From: Progne subis subis
Lineage: Eukaryota; Chordata; Aves; Passeriformes; Hirundinidae
Assembly (NCBI GenBank): GCA_022316685.1
Contig: JAKJHU010000230.1
Coordinates: 248,001-312,000, forward strand
Direction of reading: 5' to 3'
Length of the DNA: 64,000 bases
Shown here: one piece after another, positions 56,035 to 64,000 of the stretch
How positions within the stretch are numbered: position 1 is the first letter of the stretch
Layout: each line of letters opens with the position of its first letter
The notes under the pieces: model-generated
What the model was told of the DNA's origin: nothing
Database searches by the model: none
Seen by the model: only the letters and a program-made list of their open reading frames with translations
Translations under genes and position numbers: made by a program

Positions 56035-56215
56035 TTTTGTAGATGGACAAAGCCTTCAAAATCCCAGATCCATTGGGACAGAAGTTACCCAGACAACGAC
56101 TTCCGGGGGTTTTTTGGGAAAAATCCATCGGTGGAAAAACCTGAGGTGGGAAAGGTCCAAACCAGAATCCTGCAGGTTCCTCCTGAGGGACAGCACCGAT
56201 CTCTGCTCCTGGCAC
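54549..56215. other. Intergenic, includes (ATA)n
   Basis: (AAAAC)-type run at 55,275-55,312 and (ATA)n at 55,984-56,034. The repeat-free stretch 55,430-55,620 may be conserved non-coding DNA. Confidence 0.45.
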
Positions 56216-56480
56216 AGGGACAGCACCCAGGGAGCACCTGGAGCTGTTCCAGGAGGGACTGGGGTTGGATTTTAGGGAAAGGTTCTTCCCCAGAGGGTGC
56301 TGGCACTGCCCAGGCTCCCCAGGGAATGGGCACGGCCCCGAGGCTGCCAGAGCTCCAGGAGCCTTTGGACAGCGCTGCCAGGGATGCACGGGCTGGGATT
56401 GTTGGGGGTCTGGGCAGGGACAGGGTGGGACTGGATGGTCCCTGTGGGTTTATTCCCACTCAGGATATTCCATCATTCCA
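56215..56480 (+). mobile_element. CR1 fragment (other subfamily)
   Basis: GGGATTGTTGGGGGTCTGGG, then GGGACTGGATGGTCCCTGTG. Confidence 0.85.
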
Positions 56481-56689
56481 TGAAATAGGTGTTGAATCCA
56501 ACCACGTGGGGAGTTTTTCCAGCCCAGCCTGAATTTGAGAGGGAAAAGGCGAAGCAGTGAGAGAGCTGCATAGAGGGGCTCTGTGCCACTGTGGGAACCA
56601 AAGAGATCCTGTGGTCCTTCATCCCAGCAGAGTCCAGAAAACCCAGGAGCTTTTCACTGAGGGGATACCTTGGAGCACAGAGAAAATGG

Positions 56690-56955
56690 AATCATGGAAT
56701 GGTTTGGGTTGGGAGGGATCTCAAACCCACCCCTGCCATGACAGGGACACCTCCCACTGTCCCAGGCTGCTCCAAGCCCCAGTGTCCAACCTGGCCTTGG
56801 GCACTGCCAGGGATCCAGGGGCAGCCACAGCTGCTCTGGGAATTCCATCCCACCCTCTCCCCACCCTCCCCGGGAACAATTCCTGCCCAAGATCCCCCCT
56901 AAAGTCCCCATCAGCTCAAGCCCATTCCCTGTGTCCTATCACTTCAAGCCCTCCT
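56690..56955 (-). mobile_element. CR1 LINE 3' end
   Basis: ATCATGGAATGGTTTGGGTT through CATTCCCTGTGTCCTATC. Confidence 0.92.
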
Positions 56956-57489
56956 GAAAGATAAAACATTTCAGATGTCACGGAGTTCTCGAGACTCTTG
57001 AAAACAGTCGTTCGAAGCTTTTTTCTTTTGCTAAATGGATCGGAGATTTCGTTGGATTAGGGCCTCAATAAATACCTACAGTGTTTGTCTTTCATCTGGG
57101 AAATGTTTGCCTGCTCTTAAACAGGCTGCTCTTGTTTGCTCCAGTGTTGTCCTGTTGATGGGAGCCTTTGGAAACAGGAATTCTATCCTTAATTCAATAA
57201 AGGGATTTGGAAACCTGAGGCTCCAGCTCGCCTCAAATATAACTGGGAGAAATCCAGAGGAGCAGGGCTTTATTTCATTGCTGGGGAAGCAGCAGGGGAG
57301 CAGCTCCTTGACAATTTTTGATGCCTGGATGACTTTTTTACGTGCCTCAGGACAGCTTGTGGTGGTGTAGCGATTATTTTTAAAGCTCAGCCCTGGCCAG
57401 AGGGCAGCTGCGCTGTTCCACGTGGTGGGGAAAGGGAGCGGTGCTTCCCTGGGAGGAGATGATTCCTCCTGCTGTCCCTCTGCTCCATC
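56956..57489. other. Intergenic, possible conserved non-coding block
   Basis: Repeat-free 56,990-57,250 with CpGs. No coding support. Confidence 0.4.
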
Positions 57490-58000
57490 TTTGCGGGATC
57501 CCACCTGGAGTGCAGCTTCCAGCACGGGGATCCCAGCACAGGGAGCACCTGGAGCTGCTGCAGAGAGCCCAGAGGAGGCAGCAGGATGAGCAGAGGGATG
57601 GAGCAGCTCTGCTGGGAGGAAAGGCTGGCAGAGCTGGCATTGTTCAGCCTGGCCAGGAGAAGCTTTGGGCTGAGCTCAGGGTGGCCTTGCAGGGCCTGAA
57701 GGAGCCCCAGGAAAGCTGGAGAGAGACAATTCCCAAGGGCTGCAGGGACAGCACACAGGGAATGGCCTCAAACTGAAAAATGACAGGTTTAGATGAGATT
57801 TTGGGCAAAATTTCCTTCCTGTGAGGGTGCTGAGGCCCTGGAATAGAATTCCCAGAGCAGCTGTGGCTGCCCCTGGATCCCTGGCAGTGCCCAAGGCCAG
57901 GTTGGACACTGGGGCTGGGAGCAGCCTGGGACAGTGGGAGGTGTCCCTGACATCCAGGGGTGGCACTGGGTGGGATTTTGGGTCATTTCCAACCCCATCC
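57490..58000 (+). mobile_element. CR1 LINE 3' end (long copy)
   Basis: TTTGCGGGATCCCACCTGGA to TTTGGGTCATTTCCAACCCC. Confidence 0.92.
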
Positions 58001-58397
58001 AACACCCTCCCACGTGAGTTTATGCCCTGGCTCTGTGGGGACGGTTTCTCACCAACCAAACCAAGCTGGAAGCTGCTGGTGGGAATGTCAGGATTTACTG
58101 CTGGGAACATCAAAATTTGCTGGTGTCACTGTCAGGATCTGCTGGTGGGAATGTCAGGATCTGCTGGTGCATGGTGGGGTGGGAGGTGGCCCAGAGATGA
58201 CCAGAGGTGGGGACAGTCCCGGGCTGTGCCAGCCCTGCAGGCAAATGCCTTTTCCAGGGGCATTACTGGCTGATCTGATCTTGCCCTGCTGGCGGAGCAA
58301 AATCAGCTCCACAACGAAATCCTGGGAATAAATCCCGTGGTGGGACAGCTCCTGGGCCTGACGGGGATTTTCCATCCTGTGCAGCTCCCAGGTGGTC

Positions 58398-58574
58398 AGC
58401 AGCAGGGACAGCAGGGACAGCAGGGACAGCAGGGACAGTGGGGACAGCAGGGACAGCAGGGACAGCAGGGACAGCAGGGACAGCAGGGACAGTGGGGACA
58501 GCAGGGACAGCAGGGACAGCGGGGACAGCAGGGACAGCGGGGACAGCAGGGACAGTGGGGACAGCAGGGACAGC
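58398..58574 (+). repeat. (GGGACAGCA)n 9-bp array, ~20 units
   Basis: Tandem GGGACAGCA with GGGACAGTG and GGGACAGCG variants. The reading frames (GQQ or VPA repeats) are by-products. Confidence 0.96.
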
Positions 58575-58579
58575 AGGAT

Positions 58580-59688
58580 GTGCTTCCTCTGGCCCTTGGA
58601 AAGCGCTCACGGAGCCGCCTTGGCTCTGCTTCAGTTCAGCACCGTGACCTCTCTTCTCCAAGGGACATTTGGGCAGATTTTCAGCCTCCTCCCCACCGGT
58701 GGTTTTGCTCCAAGGAGCTGTGAAGGTCACAGGGCTGCTCAGGTGCCACCACCCTCCCTCCTTTGTCACCTGATCCCTCAGGAGTGCAGGGATGGGGCTG
58801 GGTTTCATCGGGCCCGATGAAAACAGCTGTTTCTGCTCTCAAAATCTGATCAGAGAGCTATACCGAGCTTTAGAAAGGAGAGTTGGGAGGTTGTGAGACA
58901 GCTTTGACACTGAGCTGGGTGGCTGCAGCTGCTCTGGAGAGGTCGGTGCCAGGAGCGAGGGTGAATTTTAGATCTGGAGTGTGCAAATGTCACAGGATGA
59001 TGAATAGAAATTAATAAGATTTATTAATCTTGCTTTTGAAGAACCCTCTCTGGCCACGTGTGATAAAAAGAATCCCTTTTGCCCAGCCCTTATCTCCTCG
59101 TATGACCAAAAACAGATGGAAAAAGCCAGGAGAAAAGAGGGAAACAAAGGATGTGAAAGGATCCTGATCACCCAATAATCCCAGGCGTTGATGTGCTGCC
59201 CACCTGCTCCTTCTCAGGTGATTTGCAGGCACCAGCACCTGTTTTTCTACAAAAATCTCTCTGGATACAGCCTTCAGTTGCCTTTTTTCCCTTCATTTTT
59301 TTCCCTCCCCAGAGCAGGACAGCAGCCGACAAGTGGGTATCAGGCACAGAAAGGAGGAAGCAGCAGGTCCACGCCGGAGTGGGAAGAAAACAGGGAAAGT
59401 GTTCTGTGATGCTGAGAGCTGTCAGATGCCAGGCTGAGCAGTTTGGGCTCAATGGAGGGTGTTATTCTCCACGTCACTTTAATAGCTGATGATTAAATCA
59501 GAAGGAAAAGAGGGCAGGCAAGAGGATTTTATTATTAAAAGGGACGGGAAGGAAAAATTGTGTGATCTCCTCGGACAGATCACACGCCCAGGGCTAAACT
59601 TGTCACAACAGAATCAGGTTGATTCATGAGGCCGTGTGCTGGGCGCAATTAGACCTGAGCTAAAAATGAAAAAAAAATACCCCCCAAC

Positions 59689-59720
<32 letters not shown>

Positions 59721-60885
59721 CAAAACAAAACAAAACAAAAAAAAAAAACCAAAAAAAAAAAGGAGAACTCAATCCTGCCCAAATTAGGGAGGAAGAAACC
59801 GGGCTGAAGTCGCAGAGCTCCGCGTGGCCAAACCGAGATTCCTCAGGATGGTGCAGGCAGAACGTTCTGGAAACAAAACACACCCAGAGGCAGCTGTGGT
59901 GCTCCCAGAGCCACCCCCAGCCCCACAGCCCAGGGTGGCTCTGGAGTGTCCCCACAAGAGACGGGGATTTTGGGGATCGCCCCGAACCTGGGCAGGGCTG
60001 GAGCAGAGGCCCCCTCCATCTGCTGAGCAGCACAGGGGCAGCACGGAGCCAAGAGATGACTTAATTCCTGTGGAAACAGCCCGAGTTTTTCCAGAGTGGC
60101 TGAGCATCCCCCTGAGATCAGGGCAGGGGGGGAAATGCCAGCGCTCGGCTCCGCTGGGACCACGAAGGGCAGAGCGTGGGAGCTGCCAGGTCCTGCACGG
60201 CTTCGTTCCCCTGCTCCTGCAAAACCCAGCCCTGCCCCAAAGGATCCCACCCAACCCCTCCCGAAGCAGGGAAGCTCCAGCCCGAGCAGAGGATTGCTCC
60301 CGAAGGCAGGGCTGCAGGATAACGGGGTTCAAAGCCACGGCCTGGCAGCGGGAAGTGGAATTTCTGCTGCCCCAGAGAGCCGGGAGCAGGAGTGGGAGGC
60401 AAATTCAGGTGGTGGTGCCTCTGTCCCCACCCACGCACCTGCAGCGGTTCTGGGCAGGGAATTCCTGAGCTTTTCCCTACGAAGCAGCACAAGTTCAGTC
60501 CCTTCCACGCTGTTAAACCCATGGATTTTCCCCCCCTCTCTCTTTTCCTGGGAGTGAAGCAGTGATTAGGGATGAGGTTCATCCTCCTCTGCCAGCTCCC
60601 CTTCACTCAAACCAGCCCTGTGAGGGAGGATTCCAGCTGGGCCACTCCTGCCTGCGAAGCTTCTGCTGTTCCCAATTCCATCTGGGAATGCAGCAGCGGG
60701 GGAAGGCACGGAGGGCAGGGACACAGACAGCCCGGGCTGCCAGAAGTGTTGGGAAACATCCTGATCCCTTTCCACGCTCACAGACGCCTGGCACAGCCCG
60801 GCCGTGCCTCGCTGATGGCACCAGCCAGTGTCTGGAGCTCTGGCAGCTAAAAAATGTGCAAATCAGAGCCGCTTTCCGTCCCCCA
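58580..60885. other. Intergenic, includes (AAAAC)n
   Basis: (AAAAC)n at 59,692-59,741 followed by poly(A). Moderately CpG-rich patch ~60,090-60,300. No gene recognised. Confidence 0.45.
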
Positions 60886-60899
60886 GGGAATCCCAAAAT

Positions 60900-61045
60900 C
60901 CCAGATTCTGGCAAATCCCTCCCAGCCCAGACAGTCCCAGCTGTGCCCCGTACCCACCTTGTCCCCAGCCCAGAGCACTGAGTGCCACCTCCAGGTGCCA
61001 CCTGCAGGGATGGGCACTGCAAAGCTCCCTGGGCACTTCCAGAGC
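60900..61045 (-). mobile_element. CR1 fragment (same type as 35.4 and 35.8 kb)
   Basis: GGCAAATCCCTCCCAGCCCA to GATGGGCACTGCAAAGCTCC. Confidence 0.88.
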
Positions 61046-61379
61046 CTTTCCATGGAAATGAAGAAATTCTTCCACACGAGTGAATTGCACCATTAAACGT
61101 CAAACAGCTTTTGTAGCCATTTTCATCCAGTAGAGAGCCCGGTCCAAAAGTGTGTTTTGCCCAGTTATTCCTTCTTTTCCCACCAGCTCCCCTTCCGCAG
61201 AGACTGGCTCTTGCCTGACCTGCTTGTCTTTTTGCTGGTGTCACTGTCACAGCCCCGCCTGGGTGACATTTTTTTGCATCAGCGTTGTTGTCCCTCAGCC
61301 TGGTGACAGAAATTACTGATAATTAATGGTGTGGCTGGCCCAGTGCCAGCTGGTTCTGTGAGAGCAGAATGGAGAAAAC

Positions 61380-61742
61380 CAGCAAGCACCTGGTGTTTGT
61401 GAGAGGGACAGGCCTGAAGGAGAAAAGGAGGCTCAGGGGGAACCTTGTGGCTCTGCACAAGTCCCTGACAGGAGGGGCAGGGACAGGAGGAGAGGAAACG
61501 GCCTCAAATCGCACCAGGGCAGGCTCAGGGTGGAGATTGGGACAGAAAATTTCCCTGGCAGAGTGCTCAGGCCTTGGGCTGAGCTGCCCAGGGAGGTTTG
61601 CAGTCACTGTCTGTGGGAGTGCTCAGGAGGAGTCTGGATGTGGCCCTTGGGGACAGGGTTTGGGTGATGCTGGTGGCACTGGGGTGGCACTGGGTGATCC
61701 TCGAGGGGCTCTTCCAGCCTTGACTCTGGGACTCTGAGAAGT
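61380..61742 (+). mobile_element. CR1 fragment
   Basis: AAGTCCCTGACAGGAGGGGC, then GGCAGAGTGCTCAGGCCTTG, to CTTCCAGCCTTGACTCTGGG. Confidence 0.88.
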
Positions 61743-62205
61743 TCCATCACTTTTTAAACTCCGCCTTTGGGGCAGGTTGGATAAACCCAAGCTCTCTGGT
61801 GCTGCCCTGGGACAGGGTTTTGCTGATCTCAGTCCATCAAACTCCTCCCTCCATGACCGCTCCCTGCTGATGTCCTGCTCTGCCTGGATGTCCTCGTGCT
61901 CACTCCGGTGACCGTGCGGCCACACAAGCACGGGAATGACCACCAGGATGTCAGAACCTCAGTGGGAATGCGAGTGTGGGGAAAGAGGAGCAGTCAGGAA
62001 TGTTCACCAGGGGAAAACCTTGGCTGGGGAGTGACCACAGAGCCCCCCACACACAGCTGGGGGGGCTGATGGCATCTTGGAATCCCCAAATCCATGGGAT
62101 CTTGGCTCAGCCCCCTCTGCCTGGTGCCACATCATGGTTTGGGAGGGGAGTGAAGGTGTCCTGGGGGTTTGGTGTCAGGGACAAGAGGAACGTGAACGAG
62201 ACAGG
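61743..62205. other. Spacer, nothing recognised
   Basis: No supported feature. Confidence 0.4.
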
Positions 62206-62209
62206 GATT

Positions 62210-62605
62210 TGAGCAGAGGGATGGAGCAGCTCTGCTGGGAGGAAAGGCTGGCAGAGCTGGCATTGTTCAGCCTGGCCAGGAGAAGCTTTGGGCTGAGCTC
62301 AGGGTGGCCTTGCAGGGCCTGAAGGAGCCCCAGGAAAGCTGGAGAGAGACAATTCCCAAGGGCTGGAGGGACAGCACACAGGGAATGGCCTCAAACTGAA
62401 AAATAACAAGTTTAGGTGGGATGTTGAGAAGAAATCCTTCCCTGGGTGCCCAGAGCAGCTGTGGCTGCCCCTGGATCCCTGGCAGTGCCCAGGTTGGACA
62501 CTGGGGCTTGGAGCAGCCTGGGACAGTGGGAGGTGTCCCTGCCATGGCAGGGGTGGGGTTTGATGTCCATTCCAACATCACAACAAATGCTGTGATTCCA
62601 GAATC
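62210..62605 (+). mobile_element. CR1 LINE 3' end
   Basis: AGAGGGATGGAGCAGCTCTG to CCATGGCAGGGGTGGGGTTT. A few bases are missing in the GTGCCCAAGGCCAGG block. Confidence 0.92.
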
Positions 62606-63480
62606 CCTCCAGGTGGTTGAGGGGGGTTTTCAGCCCTTTTTCACCCCATTAATGCCGGCTCTGGACTGATCCCAAATTGCCTGTCCCTGCTCAGCCCTGG
62701 CTCCCTGGAATATCGATGTTTACGCTCCACAAGAAACACGGAACTGAATCCTCCATTCTCCTCAGCATTGATCCTTAAATAGGAAAAGCACAAACCAGAA
62801 ACTCCATATCCATGGAAACATGGTGCTTCAGCTCCTACGAGTCAACAAACACACCAGGAATTATTTCGCTGTCATTCTTACGACTTCATCACTTAATGGT
62901 GTTAAGAGACCCTTGGCTCCTCCGGTTGATTGTTATCTGTCATTTCTGGTTAAATAATTCTGTCAGGAGGATATTATTGCCTGAAATTTCGCGTTCCCAT
63001 CTCCAAAGTAACACTTACCACACGCTGCTGGATTAAGCGTTATTTGAGGCTTAAAATTAGATGGATAGGCAGATAAATAGATGGATATTTGGTCTCTTTG
63101 TTCCCTCTCACATATTTTCCTCTTTTTTTTTTTTTTTTCCCCCCTCTCTCTGTCATTTTTTAACTGGAGATAGAAACGAGTTCTGTGGTTTATTGTAACC
63201 CTGATAAAGCTTTTTCACTCTGGTTTGTTTTTTTTGTTTTTTTTTTTTCTTTTTTCTGTGCCAGGTTGGTCTTTCACTCTGAGGTGAAAGCAGCTTTTCG
63301 GAAATTACAAACAAGCCCAGCATTTCAGAACTGAAAAGGCAGCAAGAATCTGGGTCTGGCGGAGCTGATTTATGCACAAACATGGTTGGTTTTTTTGGTT
63401 TTTTTTTTACTGGTGGGACTGGTTTGAACAGAGAGCAGAACTGCTCCCAGGAACGGTGGCTTGTCTGCTTATCTCAGACC
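62606..63480. other. Intergenic, possible conserved non-coding block
   Basis: 62,850-63,060 is repeat-free and AT-balanced. T-rich runs at 63,123-63,138, 63,226-63,253 and 63,388-63,409. No gene recognised. Confidence 0.4.
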
Positions 63481-63499
63481 TTTGGGGGACACATTTGGA

Positions 63500-63785
63500 G
63501 AGGGGCTTTGGACAAGGGCATGGGATGGGACCAGGGGAATGGGATTAAGGTGAAAGAGGAAGGCTTGGATGGGATATTGGGGAGAAATTCTTCCCTGTGA
63601 GGGTGGGGGAAGCCGTGGCAGAGAAAAGCTGTGGCTGCCCCATCCCTGGAAGTGTCCAAGAGCAGTTTGGATGGGGCTGGGAGCAGCCTGGGGCAGTGGG
63701 AGGTGTCCCTGCCATGGCAGGGGGTGGCACTGGCTGGGCTCTGAGGTCCCTCCCAACCCAAAACCCTCCTGGGATTCCCCGTATG
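63500..63785 (+). mobile_element. CR1 LINE 3' end
   Basis: GGATATTGGGGAGAAATTCT to GAGGTCCCTCCCAACCCAAA. Confidence 0.9.
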
Positions 63786-64000
63786 GAACAAACTCGGTTT
63801 ATCCATCAGTTGACGGCAGCCAAAGAAAGCGTTGGAAAACTCATCCAAATCCAGGGAGAAGCGACGAGAGGGCCTGATCTCCTTAGCAGAGCCTGCAGGA
63901 GATTCCTGAGCGCACCGAGTGGTCCCACAACCGCCTCACAAAGGGCTCATAAACAAGGGAACCTTTATTGCAGAAAAGTTTCCACTGCAGCGAGTCCTCC

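Noticed and set aside
58263..58808. VPAVPA/GQQGQQ frames resembling elastin or collagen
   Set aside because: By-product of the 9-bp GGGACAGCA array.
1..64000. CRISPR arrays or bacterial-type systems
   Set aside because: All direct repeats are vertebrate micro- or minisatellites without unique spacers. Gene structure is eukaryotic.

Overview
This window looks like chromosomal DNA from a bird, probably a songbird-type genome. The interspersed repeats are almost all CR1 LINE 3' ends plus avian-type ERV long terminal repeats (LTRs). No L1, Alu or MIR was recognised. The one confidently identified gene, the ATP synthase OSCP subunit (ATP5PO/ATP5O), has seven short exons and short introns. The species assignment is inference.

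Left part (1-17.5 kb): a locally amplified, rearranged cluster of a gene family I do not recognise, all members on the minus strand. The best member (U3, about 8.80-12.16 kb) has a 1035-codon open frame: a basic, Pro/Leu-rich N-terminus, about 24 tandem 20-residue acidic repeats (60 bp each), and a Ser/Glu-rich C-terminal half. A one-base deletion separates it from a conserved basic tail. Partial or broken relatives lie at 1.5-3.4 kb (U1), 7.2-7.8 kb (U2), 13.8-14.8 kb (U4) and 15.8-16.8 kb (U5). The cluster also holds a tandem segmental duplication with a 4,286 bp offset, a 2.1 kb insertion seen against its empty paralogous site, two LTRs, and a stray piece of ATP5PO.

Middle (17.5-24 kb): ATP5PO on the minus strand (coding 18,343-20,909). 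Its CpG-rich promoter carries NRF-1-, ZNF143-, CCAAT- and CTCF-like motifs. Upstream lie a 110-bp-period GTGTCC minisatellite, a 38-bp minisatellite and a 1.2 kb ATGG-type microsatellite. Intron 2 contains decayed tandem copies of the end of exon 2, with duplicate 5' splice sites.

Right part (24-64 kb): no coding gene could be supported. It holds more than 20 CR1 fragments on both strands, a solo-type LTR at 25.6-26.2 kb, and three copies of a ~380 bp LTR family (one with a perfect 5-bp target duplication, two inside CR1 elements). It also has a 1.6 kb CTATCT satellite grading into a palindromic TATATC tract, and two CpG-rich islets at 30.1-30.8 and 42.6-42.9 kb that may be regulatory.

The best candidate for something undescribed is the acidic-repeat family. 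It combines a long CK2-site-like acidic repeat body, a short arginine-rich amphipathic tail, rapid repeat homogenisation and local gene birth and death beside a housekeeping gene.
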